Shown here: piece by piece, positions 12,447 through 24,660 of the stretch
How positions within the stretch are numbered: the first letter of the stretch is position 1
How the letters are laid out: each line of letters opens with the position of its first letter
Program-made: the position numbers and the translations under genes
The notes under the pieces: generated by a model
The model's database searches: none
Told to the model about the DNA's origin: nothing
The model's input: only the letters and a program-made list of their open reading frames with translations
Assembly (NCBI GenBank): GCA_017979445.1
Contig: CM030706.1
Location: forward strand, 18,648,967-18,712,966
Direction of reading: 5' to 3'
Source of the DNA: Akebia trifoliata
Lineage: Eukaryota; Streptophyta; Magnoliopsida; Ranunculales; Lardizabalaceae
Length of the DNA: 64,000 nt

Positions 12447-13740
12447 AAGGTAAAGGTAGTAGTGGTAAGTTTTGATTTAAAATTCATTTATTTCATTTCT
12501 ATTTTATTTTATTTTTTATTTTGATTTCTTTCTGTAAGTTCAAGTGTTCTTGAGGTTTTAGAGAGAAAAAAGAAGAAAAAACATTGAAAAAAAAAGTCAT
12601 TCCCATTTTCTTTTTCACCTTAGACAGTAGAACTTAAACTGACTGTAACTTTTTGCTTCGATATCCGATTTACTATTATAGCATATTGAATTGGGGTAGA
12701 ACAAAATTTTCTATAAATGTGACTAAGTCAGAAAGATTGTGGTAAGTCAGATTCTATTTTTGAGTCCGTTTACAATCATTTCTGCTAACATTTATGTTTT
12801 GCTTCTTGTAGGTGAACATTTTTTTTCTTCTTTTCTTTCAATTTCCTTTAATCTTTAATTAGTTTTATTTTATTTTTTGTTTTAGAAACTCTTGTATAAT
12901 ATTCTTTGTAATTTTTTTAATTATCCAAGAAGGCTTGGATTGTAATAGACTAAGGAAGGACAACGGGTGGACAATACCGTCACGGCTCCTTAGGTTCACA
13001 CACTAAAATTGGAGTTGGTGGCCTAAGTCGACTCAAACCGTCTTCACCCCGTCTAGCACGGGAGGTAATCTCAAAACACACATGCCTCTCTATGCTAGTG
13101 GGTTATTCCTTGCCTTTGTATGTTATTTTTCCAATTTGCACACACTTGGAATAGTTAATTAAGTAGTAAAGAGCACCCCTCTCCTAGGGATGGCATGATA
13201 AGATAAGGATTGGAAGTCATTACTAATTCCTTGCTCTAATTAGGATAATCAACTCACTAGTCATCCAATCAAATTAATTAAAATCAATTAGACTTGACTA
13301 TAGGGCCCACGAGCTCAATAGGAGAAATTTCGTTTCAAGTTGTGCCAATTGCGCTTCTTGGTCATCTTTTGTATCTAGTAAGATCTTACCCTTTGAGGGG
13401 ATAGACTCAGTCTATTTAAGAAAGGAAGGTGATTTAAGAGTGTCCCTACTTATGCATTGTGCGCCACCTCTGATCTGAAGATCCGAATGATTCAAACTTG
13501 ACTTCATAGAACCGAGTTGGAAGGCTAGTTGTGCTATTTCTACCCAGTTAGGAGCTGTCTAGCTTTAGACAACCTATCTAGGTCCAGTCTTTTCTTTTTG
13601 TGATTGTTTGATCGACTGTGTGATTTGCGTGCTTGGTAGACGTTCACAGAACAACATGTTAGAACTATTTGATCTTGAGATCGAACGTACCTTTAGTAGG
13701 ATATGCAAGACACCATCAATAGTTATGATGAACAATCGAG
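12447..13740 (+). other. Untranslated leader of the Athila-like element
   Basis: About 1.3 kb lie between primer site and gag, with no long reading frame on either strand. The first part is T-rich (12470-12900), and the rest has more even base composition. I see no RNA gene or repeat in it. A long leader is usual for Athila-type elements. Confidence 0.5.
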
Positions 13741-13744
13741 AGTG

Positions 13745-14534
13745 AATTCTTAATGAGCTCTTCACTCCAGCTTCCGTATCTTCTCCTACATGTATTGTGT
13801 TACCATTGAACAATGCACCTTAGTTTGAAATTAAGGCTACAACCATCAATATGCTCCCTAAGTTCCACGGTTTAGAGTGTGAACAACCTTACACCCACCT
13901 TAATCGATTCTTAATTGTATGTCAAATTTTTAGAAATCAGAATCTAGATGAGGAGAGTATCAAGCTTATTCTATTCCCGTTATCCCTAGAAGATCACGCA
14001 GCTACATGGTTGAACTCCCTAACACCCAATTCCATCATTACCTGGGATGTTCTATCCAAGAAATTTATGGCCAAATTCTACCCCGTGGCCAAAACAGAGA
14101 AAATGAAGGACTCCATTAAAAATTTTAGAGCCCGTCCTGATGATGAATTTTCCCAAACCTGGGAAAGATTCAATGATTTAATGGTCAAGTGCCCACACCA
14201 TGGCATTGACAAAGCACAATTGGTGTAAAGCTTTTATAGAGGATTAACAATGAATCAACGTACCTTAGTCGAGTCAATGCATAAGGGTCAGTTCATGAAT
14301 CAGGCTCCCAACCAAGCGTACGATTTTCTCGTAGAGTTAGCCGAGAGTGCTCAAAATTGAAGCACTAACCAAGAAGAGTTTGATAGAGATGATCCGGTTA
14401 GGAAGACATGCATGTATGAGATGAAGGCATACCCTGATCTCAAAAATGTTATGTCTAGTCTAGTAAGTGGGATAAACAATCTCACGAAGAAGTTAGATGC
14501 CTTTACCATCTCAGCATCCAAACCTCAGCTAGAC
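13745..14534 (+). pseudogene. gag: Athila-like gag (capsid region), broken
   Basis: The reading starts ELFTPASVSSPTCIV, then FEIKATTINMLPKFHGLECE, PYTHLNRFLIVCQIF, LSLEDHAATWLNSLTP, TWDVLSKKFMAKFYPVAKT, EWERFNDLMVKCPHHGI-like, then SFYRGL. This is the order of the plant Ty3/gypsy Gag capsid domain, which builds the virus-like particle. Stops occur at 13,834 (before FEIK), 14,226-14,228 and about 14,360. At about 14,530 the frame runs straight into a different element's ORF1. No protease, RT or integrase of this element follows, so it is a 3'-truncated copy. Confidence 0.8.
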
Positions 14535-15190
14535 CTTCATAGATATAGCCTCTCAATTCTCAAGGAAAGCCAACCCGGTACCTCTCATCTTAGCTGAAAC
14601 TTTCTTAGGTTTAGATGCCATAAAATATAGTGAGCGGGAAAGCTTCAAAGGAAGCCCCTACTTACTCTATATGTGGCTTTGTGATCGTCTCAAAATCATA
14701 GATGTTCCCTCAAACCTCGAATATGGGCTAGAACACTTTTCCAAGAGAAACCTGTTAGTACGTCATAACTCAGTCAAGGCTTGAAGCAAATGGTTAGACT
14801 CTCGTCTTGCTCCTCATATCGGTTTAAGATGCCCTTAGTGGATGACTGATCCCTCTGTTCTAGGAACCAAAGGATCTTACTATGTTTGTCTGATCGATTT
14901 AGAAGAAACATCTTTTTACTATTCTAATTTGATCCCAGAATAGTACGACGTACCCATAGAGTTATCTTTACCTCAACACAGTTTTCTTTCCCCCCGAGCC
15001 TTTGACTGAAAAGTTAGTGCATCTCATTGAGAAGGCTTGGAATAAATACACCTTAAAGTATCTAGACGGACCAGCAGAATTCAAAGAACCAGTTGTTAGA
15101 GCCAAGAGGGTCAAGCCTGATAGCAATCTTGATGACCATCAAGACAAAGTCAAGTATCCATGTAAAAATAGTTTAAGTCAAATTTGTTGA
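14535..15190 (+). pseudogene. Tat/Ogre ORF1 fragment (3' part), element E
   Basis: From DIASQFSRKANPVPLILAE through LLYMWLCDRLKIIDVP, KRNLLVRHNSVKA, HIGLR, VLGTKGSYYV and ETSFYY to TEKLVHLIEKAWN, it follows, residue by residue, the second half of the ORF1 at 44.1-45.3 kb. Such extra ORFs before gag are known in Tat/Ogre elements. The pattern recalls plant mobile-domain/DUF7745-type proteins, whose function in the element is unknown. Several in-frame stops are present (after NSVKA, in RCP*W). The N-terminal half is missing, replaced by Athila-like gag. Confidence 0.7.
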
Positions 15191-15388
15191 AAGATGTTTT
15201 TAATAAGAACATTTCTTTGTCAATCATTTTCAAGAAAGCTATTTTTTTTCTTTCAAATAAATATTCATTTCTTCTTTGAATGTTCATTGTGTGGATGGAT
15301 TAATTAATGGATTGGTGCACAAACCTCAATAAAATGATTCCTTAAAATGTTATCAAGAGGGTAATACCGAAATTGACTAAATTTACCT

Positions 15389-17331
15389 TTGATAGGGTCA
15401 TATAGGATTATCATTGCGCCCAAACTCAAGCGTCCATCTCCTAGTTGGAGTCGTAAGTCTAGTCGGTTAAAACGAGCTACAGTACCAAGTCAACAAGCAG
15501 AGATGGCTTCAGAATCTGAACTTACAGAGATCCGTAAGATCTTGGCAGCCTTTGCCAATGATATCAACAGTATAAAAGGCAAAGTGGAAGTGTTAGAACA
15601 TACCTCGGAATCAACGGGCAATCCCCTAAATGATCCAAAAGGAAAGAAGGTAGAAGAGAGACGTCCACGTGAAGTCTTCGAACTCGATGGAGACGAAGAG
15701 TATATTGATGAAAATCCGATGTTAGCTAACAGAATGTCTCAATTAGAGTCAGCTATGAAGAGTATAAAGGGTATCGATGAAATTGCAGCAGGCATTGAAG
15801 CTCTGAACCGTATCCCTAGAATCTATTTGCCAGAGAAGTTTGTAATACCGGAAATAGACAAGTTTAGTGATATAGGGTGTGCAAAAACACATCTTAAGGT
15901 GTATGTTACTAACATGCGCACTATGGGGCTCAGCGACGAACATATGACGTTGTTGTTTCAGAGAACTTTATCAGGATCAGCACTACGTTGGTTAATATCT
16001 CAAGATCCAATTACTGTGGGCACCTGGGAGAGCATGTCAAAGGCCTTCTGGCATCAGTATAAGTATAGCACCGAGATTGAGACTTCAATAAGAGATTTGG
16101 AGGTAATTAAACAGAAAATGGGGAGACATTCACTGATTTCATTGGTCACTGGAGGGCCAAGGCTGCCCAAATGTGGGATAGACCTTTGGAGAAGGAATAA
16201 GTAGCGATTATCCTAAAGAACCTCTCACAAGGATATGCTCAGCACTTAGTGACGCAATATCTCCCTACTTTCGAGTCATTGTTACAAGGCGGAAGCCAAC
16301 TCGAGGATGCATTTGCTTCTGAGATTCTCTTTAACCCCTCGGATAACAAGCCTAACAAACCCTATGTTTCTAAACCTAGCACCAACCATGTCTACATAGC
16401 CAACACGTCAGCTACCCCAGCTCAACCCCCAGTCCGAACTAATAACCATGCTCACCCAAGTCAACCTCGAACTCCGCGTCAATTTACCAATCTAGGGATG
16501 AGTCTCACTATAGCTCTTCACAAATTGGTGAAAAAAGGGCTTCTTACCCCTATCCAACCCCAACCTTTACCTAATCCCTTGCGAGCTAGACACAATTCTA
16601 ACTTGTTCTGCAAGTTTCATCAAAACCCTGACCATCACACAGATCGATGTATCACCTTACGCTATGCCATTCAAAACCTTATTGACAACAAAAAGGTCAT
16701 AATCCTTAGCCCACCAAATGTCATCACTAATCCACTACCTAGTTATCAACCTCCACCAACCCTGAGCATGGTTTCTCACACACCATTGCCATTCGATCCT
16801 GTCTCTCTTATCCATCCCATCCAAGTCAAACCGCCTAGTTACCCTCTTGCCGGGATAGCCTTCACTGATGAGGTTTTCACCACAAACTATGAACCATTTG
16901 ATTTAACCTCGAATGATACGTATTGTTTATCCCCGCCTCGATACAGTAGCCCCGCATTCACTAGTTACCTGTTGGCTCAGATGAACTTGAAAAACCCTGT
17001 ATCTTTGACAGATGAAGATCCATACTTGCTGACTGAAGAAGACGAGCCTTACTCCCTCTCCTGTGATGAAAGTAGACATATGACTCGAGGGGGAAGAGTT
17101 TTTAAGCCACAAAAACTCTGTGTTGATAATTCGACAGCCGTGACAAGAAAAGAAAGAGAAGATCCTATCAAAGAAAATATCGAAGAAGATAACTCCGTGA
17201 TCAAGCAATTGAAGAAATCAGGAGCTAATATATCGATTTGGGGTTTACTTATGGCTTCCACTGCCCATAGGGAGGTTATTCTCAAAGCATTAAGTACAAC
17301 CCAAGTCTTCCTTGATACTTCTCCAGATTAA
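15389..17331 (+). pseudogene. gag: Tat-type gag, element E
   Basis: The likely start is MASESELTEIRKIL at 15,503. A capsid-like region follows (FSDIGCAKTHLKVYVTNM, LLFQRTLSGSALRWL, FWHQYKYSTEIE). A frameshift near 16,118 and a TAA at about 16,201 break it, and it resumes at KNLSQGYAQHLVTQYLP. Further on is the knuckle-like CKFHQNPDHHTDRC at ~16,613-16,654, of the CX2H-X4-H-X4-C kind seen in Tat Gag, then a proline-rich tail. Gag packages the element RNA. An in-frame TAA at 17,329-17,331 separates it from protease. Same order as in A and B, but on the opposite strand and clearly diverged from them. Confidence 0.8.
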
Positions 17332-18291
17332 CTGGCCAACATAGTAGGGACGACTTATGTGGAGAATATCTTATCCTTCTCAGACTCAGATCTCCCAAAA
17401 GAAGGAGCAAGCCACACTAAGCCATTGCACATCACAGTTGACTGTAACGGGATGAGGGTACCTCTGGTATTGATCGATAATGGGAGTGCATTGAATGTTT
17501 GTCCTTTGAAGATCGCGACTTGCCTTGGGTTTAAAACTGAAGATCTCAAGCCCACTAATCAAGGGGTTAGGGCCTATGATAACACCAAAAGGGATGTATT
17601 GGGAATTTTGCACCTGCGACTGTCCACAGGCATAGCTGAATTTCTTGTGGAATTTCAAGTTATCAATATTCAGTCTTCTTTCAATTTACTATTAGGGAGG
17701 CCATGGTTACACCAGATCAAAGCTATCCCTTCCACGCTGCACTAGGAGGTCAAGTTTATCAAGGATGGGCTAGTGATTACTCTCCATGGAGATACTAAAA
17801 TTGTAGGGATTATAAACAGTACTGAAGCTAAGGATGAGCAGTTGCTTGAGATTCAGCCAGAACAACAGAGAGTAGAGCTCAGTGGGTTCGAGTTTGAAAA
17901 GATATGCTCAGTCCAATGGGATCAAGCCATGAAAGAATATTTTCCAATGGAAAATACTTCTAACTGCTACATGGCCAATATATTCAAGAAAATGAGATTT
18001 TTCCCTGGTATGAGCTTAGGTCGCAAGCAGCAAGGTATTAAAGAGGTACCAGTGATTAAAGAGGTCATCGACACATTCGAGCTAGGATATAAGCCCACTA
18101 AGGAAGATTGGGCCCAATACTGGAAGACAAAGCGGGACAAGACAGTTGCAAAAAGGCAAAGGCGTACTACGGATCTCATTAAAATGAAACCCTATCGTAA
18201 GACTCTTAATGGCTATTTCGTGAAGGAAGGAGAAGATTTTCGTTACTGTGGGTTCCCAGAGCCATTCATTGACTACATCACAGGTACTCGT
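17332..18291 (+). pseudogene. pro: Tat-type protease and linker, element E (truncated)
   Basis: The frame continues from gag. PLVLIDNGSALNVCPL (about 17,460-17,510) is the aspartic protease active site, with DNGSA in place of the common DTGA/DSGA. FNLLLGRPWLHQ is the second conserved block. An in-frame TAG at 17,743-17,745 follows. The rest (SLGRKQQGI, LGYKPTKEDW) matches the G-patch-like linker between protease and RT in A. The frame is cut at 18,291 by the LTR of C, and RT, RNase H and integrase are absent. Confidence 0.8.
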
Positions 18292-19863
18292 TGAAAGCGC
18301 CCTCGATCCGTGGGGTGCGCAGATCCACTTTTGACCCTTGAGGTTTGGGAGTCGCCACCTAGTTATTATGGTCTAGGAACCAAACTGACTCTAAAATGGA
18401 TAAAAACCAATCTACTACAGAAAATCTGAATCCGGGGATCATGTTACGGGGTTGAAAGGTGTTAGGCACCAACCCCGCCCGGCCATTGCCGGTCTCTACT
18501 TATCCCAAATAAATCTACATTGCTAATGACAAACCTAGATTAAAAAAATAATAAAAAAAACTTACCTTCGATCTGCAAAAGTGTTATTCCCTCAGATCTG
18601 GTGAAAATGGCTCCTTGTGCCGTATTGCTTACTTCGTTCTATCTCTGGATCGGATTCCTGATCTCCGAGGTAAGGTATCTCTTTCTTGGATCTGGGTGCT
18701 TCGAATTTGTTGTGGATTTTTGGGATGTTTTTGAGAGATTTTTAGGTGTTTTCTAGGCTAAAATCGGAGTAGAGGTGTTAGGGAAGGAGTTGGGGCTCCA
18801 AAATTAGGGTTTTGGGGAGGCTATGGAGGTATCTTTACCTACTTTTCCTAGGGTTTTTTCTTTGATACGAAAATAGGGTGTGGAGGCTCCTATTTATAAA
18901 GTTTTTAAGGAGAATTAGGGTTTCATTAGGGTTTCTTTTAGGGTTTCAATTAGGGTTTAGACTTTGGTCTCATGAGATGGACTTAGTCTTTAGGGTTTTA
19001 ATTTAGGGTTTTGACTTTTAGTCTTATGAAATTGACTTGATTAGTTTAGATTAGGGTTTTGATTTATGGTTTTGACTTTTAGTCTTATGAGATTGACTTG
19101 ATTAGTGTTTTGATTTAAGGTTTTGACTTTAGTCTTATGATATTGACTTTAATACTTTGACTTTAGTCTTTCTTGGTTGACTTTAATGTTTTGACTTTAG
19201 CCTTACTTGACTTTAGTCTTACTTGATTGACCTTAATGTTTATTTTTACATTTTTTAATGATTTATTTATTAATTTTAAAATTTTTAATTATTAAAGTTG
19301 TAAAATTATCGTTTTGCCCTCGGAGAGGATTTTTTACGTTTTAAGTCGTTTTTCAATATTCCAGGATGTTTTGGAATCAGTTTTTCGTAAGGAATTCAAT
19401 GGGAATGTTGGTTTTTGTCGTTTATGAAATTTTTTGTGTGAAATGATCGTGAATTTTATGAAGGGTATTTTCATAATTTTGTCGAATTTTGTGAAAATTG
19501 GTGAAATGATTTATTTGGTTTCGATTTGTTGTTTTATGTGTTTGAATGGGTTTTCCTAAGCGTAATGTAGGCTCTAGGGTTGTTTTGATGTGAGGGGTAT
19601 TTTGGTAATTTGATCATTTTTAGTGATTTTTATCGTGAAACTTCTTTTTGGTCTGCAAGATGATAATTTCTATGTTTCTGGGGTCATATTTTCCTAGTGT
19701 AGCGTGGTTTCTAAGTTTTGTCAGTTCGAGATACCTCATCCGAATTTTTGAAATATATCTGGTAACAAAATAAAGAATTGGAATAGACATCCATCATTGG
19801 GAACTTTTGCGATCGGGTTGACGAGTTGATTAATCAGACGGATGCAAAAATGGGGTGTCTACA
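18292..19863 (-). mobile_element. 3' LTR of element C (1,572 bp)
   Basis: On - it runs from TGTAGACACCCCATTTTTGC to ...GAGGGCGCTTTCA. A purine tract lies just outside the high-coordinate end, which makes it the 3' LTR of a - strand element. Inside are a TATA box at 18,891-18,900, the U5 block GGTGCCTAACACC (18,458-18,470) and the decamer TGGCGACTCC (18,348-18,357). The promoter-proximal part contains many imperfect TTTTGACTTTAGTCTTA repeats (18,950-19,240). Its U5 is nearly the same as that of the LTR at 58,003. Confidence 0.85.
18891..18900 (-). promoter_or_regulatory. LTR TATA box
   Basis: On - it reads TTTATAAATA, followed by GGAGCCTCCACACCC. It is placed as expected between U3 and U5 of C's LTR. 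Confidence 0.6.
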
Positions 19864-19879
19864 GATGCCCCTCTTTGGC
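19864..19879 (-). other. Polypurine tract of element C
   Basis: On - GCCAAAGAGGGGCATC directly precedes the TGTAGACACC start of the LTR. A purine tract here primes plus-strand DNA synthesis in LTR elements and shows the orientation. Confidence 0.75.
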
Positions 19880-20211
19880 AGAGGGTTGAAACAAACTAGA
19901 TAGCAAATCTATTTTGGTAGATAGTGCGATATCCGAATGCCAAAGCTAGTAACAGTTCATTTTACAGCCTGATTTAACAATTCGTCGGGGTATTCGGATC
20001 ATTGAGCGTAAAACTCTCCCCGAACTAAAAGGTTGTCAGGTCCTTGAGCACGGGCTCTCACTGGCAGCGTCAAATCCTTGAATTTTTAGAAAATTCTCCT
20101 TGACTGACCTAACAACTGTGCAATTGTGTGGACTCAAAATATGAGATAGGTTTCAAAGAGTTTGAGTTGGAAATGAGTCAAATCTAAGCATAAAGTAAAT
20201 ATAAACTGAGC

Positions 20212-22385
20212 ATAATTTCAAGAAAACCCTTGGCGGCATCTTAGCAAAATTCCGAGAAAGTCCTCGGCGGCAACTGAGCATAATTCCAAGAAAACCCTTG
20301 GCGGCATCTGAGCATAGTTCCGAGAAAGCCCTCGGCGGCAACTGAGCATAATTCCAAGAAAACCCTTGGCGGCATTTGAGCATAGTTCCGAGAAAACCCT
20401 TAGCAGCAACTGAGCATAGTTCCGAGAAAACCCTCGGCGACATCTGAGCATAATTCCAAGAAAACCCTTGGCGGCATCTAAGCATAGTTCCGAGAAAACC
20501 CTCGGCGGTATCTGAGCATAATTCAAAGAAAACCCTTGGCGGCATCTGAGCATAATTCCAAGAAAACCCTCGGCGGTATCTGAGCATAATTCCAAGAAAG
20601 CCCTCGGCGGCAACTGAGCAAAATTCCAAGAAAGCCCTTGGCGGCATCTGAGCATAGTTCCGAGAATACCCTCGGCATCTGAGCATTGTTCCGACAAAAC
20701 CCTCGGCGGCATCTGAGCATAATTCCAAGAAAACCCTTGGCGGCATCTGAGCATAATTCCAAGAAAACCCTTGGCGGTATCTGAGCATAATTCCGAGAAA
20801 GCCCTCGGCGGCATCTGAGCATAGTTCCGAGAAAACCCTCGGCCGCATCTGAGCATAATTCCAAGAACACCCTTGGCGGCATCAGAGCATAGTTCCGAGA
20901 AAACCCTCGGCGGTACCTGAGAAAAATCAAAGATAACCCTTGGCGGTATCTGAGCAAAGTTCCGAGAAAACCCTCGGCGGCATCTGAGCAAAATCCAAGA
21001 TAACCCTTGGCGGCATCTGAGCATAATTCCAAGAAAACCCTTGGCGGTATCTGAGCATAGTTCCGAGAAAACCCTCGGCGGCATCTAAGCATAATTCCAA
21101 GAAAACTCTTGGCGGTATCTGAGCATAATTCCGAGAAAGCCCTCGGCGGCATTTGAGCATAGTTCCGAGAAAACCCTCGGCGGCATCTGAGCATAATTCC
21201 AAGAAAACCCTTTGCGGCATCTGAGCATAGTTCCGAGAAAACCCTCGGCGGCATCTGAGCATAATTCCAAGAAAACCCTTGGCGGCATCTGAGCATAATT
21301 CCGAGAAAACCCTCGGCGGCATCTTAGCATAATTCCGAGAAAACCCTCGGCGGTATCTGAGCATAATTCCGAGAAAGCCCTCGGCGGCAACTGAGCATAA
21401 TTCCAAGAAAGCCCTTGGCGGCATCTGAGCATAGTTCCGAGAAGACCCTCGGCGGCATCTGAGCATAGTTCCGAGGAAACCCTCGGCGGCATCTGAGCAT
21501 AATTCCAAGAAAACCCTTGGCGGCATCTGAGCATAGTTCCGAGAAAACCGTCGGTGGCATCTGAGCATAATTCCAAGAAAACCCTTGGCGGTATCTGAGC
21601 ATAATTCCGAGAAAGCCCTCGGCGGCATCTGAGCATAGTTCTGAGAAAACCCTCGGCAGCATCTGAGCATAATTCCAAGAAAACCCTTAGCGGCATCAGA
21701 GCATAGTTCCGAGAAAACCCTCGGCGGTACCTGAGCAAAATCCAAGATAACCCTTTGCGGTATTTGAGCAAAGTTCCGAGAAAACCCTCGGTGGCATCTG
21801 AGCAAAATCCAAGATAACCCTTGGCGGCATCTGAGCATAATTCCAAGAAAACCCTTGGCGGTATCTGAGCATAGTTCCGAGAAAACCCTCGGCGGCATCT
21901 GAGCATAATTCCAAGAAAACCCTTGGCGGTATCTGAGCATAATTCCGAGAAAGCCCTCGGCGGCATCTGAGCATAGTTCCGAGAAAACCCTCGGCGGCAT
22001 CTGAGCATAATTCCAAGAAAACCCTTGGCGGCATCTGAGCATAGTTCCGAGAAAACCCTCGGCGGTACCTGAGCAAAATCCAAGATAACCCTTGGCGGTA
22101 TCTGAGCAAAGTTCCGAGAAAACCCTCGGCGGCATCTGAGCATAATTCCAAGAAAACCCTTGGCGGCATCTGAGCATAGTTCCGAGAAAACCCTCGGCGG
22201 CATCTGAGCATAATTCCAAGAAAACCCTTGGCGGTATCTGAGCATAATTCCGAGAAAGCCCTCGGCGGCATCTGCGGATAGTTCCGAGAAGACCCTCGGT
22301 GGCATCTGAGCATAGTTCCGAGAAAACCCTCGGCGGCATCTTAGCATAATTCCAAGAAAACCCTTGGCGGCATCTGAGCAAAATT
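20212..22385 (-). repeat. Array of ~64 tandem 34-bp hairpin units in the 3' UTR of C
   Basis: On + the unit reads CATCTGAGCATAATTCC / AAGAAAACCCTTGGCGG, or with GTTCCGAG...CTCGG. Nearly every unit has a 5-bp stem around a 6-nt loop, either CCAAG/CTTGG or CCGAG/CTCGG. Mixed, unpaired forms are rare. Unit types alternate irregularly. Because 34 is not a multiple of 3 and the unit lacks stops on - , all three minus frames stay open for hundreds of codons; these are not genes. Tandem repeats in the 3' UTR are known for Tat/Ogre elements and are thought to seed satellites. Confidence 0.95.
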
Positions 22386-23880
22386 TGCAAAGGAATGAAG
22401 GACTTTTGGGAAAGAAACAATGAATTTGGAAAAGACTGATCAGAGTGAATTGAATAAATGTGGAAGATACTGAATCTGGAAGAGAAATGATCGAATCCAG
22501 GAATGATTGGATCTGGGAATACCATATTAGTTGATCTCTGGACACAGTCAAATGTGAGATCCGAAGTGCTTTTGTTTGAACCTCAAGGATTTATCCAAAA
22601 GTTTTATGAATTTAAGACCTGAGTTTTTATTTCTTTTGAACCTCAAGAGTTTTTTGAAGAACTGTTATCAAGAAGGTAACCTTAAGTTTGGAGTTCTCAT
22701 CATCTTTTAGGATTAACATTGCTCAAAAACAAAATGCCCCTAGTTTGACAATGTACGTGGCATTGAACACATCATTAAAAAATGCCCCTAGTATAAGGGG
22801 GGAAATTACATATTTAGAGGAAAAAGAAAAATGCCCCTTGTATGAAGGTTTGAAATATTTGATTACCACAAGCGCAATAAAGATCCAGCTTTTAATTTTG
22901 ATTAACTTTATTGAAGATTTTGAGTCAGGCTCAAGAGAACAAAATATTTCCTTTTGAGACTCATCATAGAATTCACCCTTCTATCCATTGGTTCACTTTG
23001 GGAAGTAAGAATTTTCAGATCGATCGTAGACAAGATACTTGTGACTTCTGAATCTATGCCTGGTTTAAGCTGAGTATTGAATTTGATTATTCGGACTTCT
23101 GATGTTTCAGCTCGGACCGCTCTCAACTTGGGATTTTCTTCTGTTTTTCTTTATTGCTCTAGCTTTTGCCTAGATCGCCTTTTCAGGTTTTCAATCTAGC
23201 GAACTTGCTCTAACTTTTGCCTAGATCGCCTTTTCAGGTTTTCGATCAACGAGCTTTTTCTTTTTTCTTGGCTCTGATTGTTGCCAAAGTTGTCCTTTCA
23301 GATTTTCAACCTTGCGAGCTTGCCTTAATTTTTGCCTAAGTCGCCCTTTTCGGGTTTTCAACTTAGCAGGCTTTATCATTTTTTTTTATCTCCTCTGAAT
23401 TTCTAGAATTACTGTCTGATCATGCTCTGCTACCCTCCTTGACCTTTTCACACGGTACTTAGGAGGACTTTTATAGGTAGGCTTGGGACTAGGCATAAAA
23501 TGAAAGGGATTTTGAGGCTCAAAAACCCAAATGCCCCTTGTGTGGCATTTCATTTAAAAATTTTCATGAATTTTCTTCCTCATTTTGGATGATATATTTT
23601 TTTTTGTATTTTTTTCTTTTTAGATTTTTTCTTTATCGGGGAATCTATTTTTTTATTTTGGTGTGGTCGGGCCTGAAGTAACTTCTCAGGTTGCCTACGT
23701 ACCCCAAATTTTTGGGATCAGACAAAAACGTAGTTCAGATTTTTCCCTCCCCTAGGTTAGGTGATCAGGCTAAGAAATAAAAAGCACAATTTTCCTCTTT
23801 TTGAACAGGCTGCAAAGGGGTTGAGAAGGGAGATAAAGAATTAGGTAATAGGAAAATTGATTCGGCCAAAAATGGCCTCC
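22386..23880 (-). other. 3' UTR of C between integrase and the array
   Basis: There is no convincing reading frame. At 22,560-22,850 are repeated AAAATGCCCCTAG-like motifs, resembling purine tracts on - . At 23,150-23,380 there are four imperfect ~60-bp copies of a GCTTTTGCCTAGATCGCC / TTTTCAGGTTTTCAA block. The part at 23,660-23,780 (TAACTTCTCAGGTTGCCTAC) matches the sequence just right of B's LTR at 60,062, which ties C and D to one family. Confidence 0.6.
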
Positions 23881-24660
23881 TTAAATGTAGTACCGTTTGA
23901 TTTGGTCAAGGTTGGTTGGTTCTGGTAACTCGATTCCATCATGATCTTGAAGCCTGACAGCTTTTCCTGGTAGTATCTCCTTGATGATATACGGACCTCC
24001 CCAATTTGGTTTGAACTTCCCTCTAGGGTCAAAGATAGGTGCCCGATTCTCTTTGAGTACTAAATCCCCGACTTATAAGTGACAAACCTTGATCTTTTGA
24101 TCAAATGCATGGGCAACTCTTCTTTGATAAGCTTGCACGTGATACAAAGCTCTCAGTCATTTTTCTTCAATCAAATTCAATTCTTCATACCGCTGGCGAA
24201 CCCAATCTGTTTCTAACAAATGATTTTCCAACAAGACCATGAGAGACGAAATTTTCATTTCAACTAGCAAGACTGCTTCCATGCCATACACTAAGGAGTA
24301 GGGAGTAGCTCCAGTAGAGGATCGAATTGAAGTTCGATATGTCCATAGCGTGAATGATAATTTTTCTGACCAATCTCGATGTGATTGACACATTTTCCTG
24401 ATGATAGTCTTGAGACTCTTACTAACTGCTTCAACCATTCCATTGATCTGAAGACGGTAGGGGGATGATTTGTGCTTCCGGATCTTCAACTTTAAAAATA
24501 GAGTAATGATTTATGCTTTGAAATACGACCCATTATCAGAGATCAGTTCAAAAGGTAGCCCCATATCGACTGATAATATGTGATTTGAAACTCAAGATGT
24601 AGTAAGGATAATGCTGATACATTTTATAACATCTTCTTTGATTCCATCGATATAGATGAG
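23881..24660 (-). pseudogene. Integrase C-terminal remnant, element C
   Basis: Fragments on - include KIRKHKSSPYRLQINGMVEA (catalytic Glu region), TLWTYRTSIRSSTGATPYSL, VYGMEAVLLVEM and RYEELNLIEEK, then a C-terminal part ending KRYYI and a TAA at 23,881. This is the last third of a Ty3/gypsy integrase, which inserts element DNA into the host genome. The zinc-finger region and first catalytic Asp are gone, and a frameshift follows EEK. At about 24,650 the sequence jumps to the RT N-terminal region, marking a large internal deletion. Confidence 0.8.

Noticed and set aside
20212..22385. CRISPR-like appearance of regular repeats
   Set aside because: Units are contiguous tandem repeats without unique spacers, in a plant retrotransposon; no cas genes.
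20153..22551. Long minus-strand open frames (up to ~530 codons) over the 34-bp array
   Set aside because: They arise because the 34-bp unit has no stops on - and shifts frame every unit; all three frames are open and give the same 34-residue repeat.
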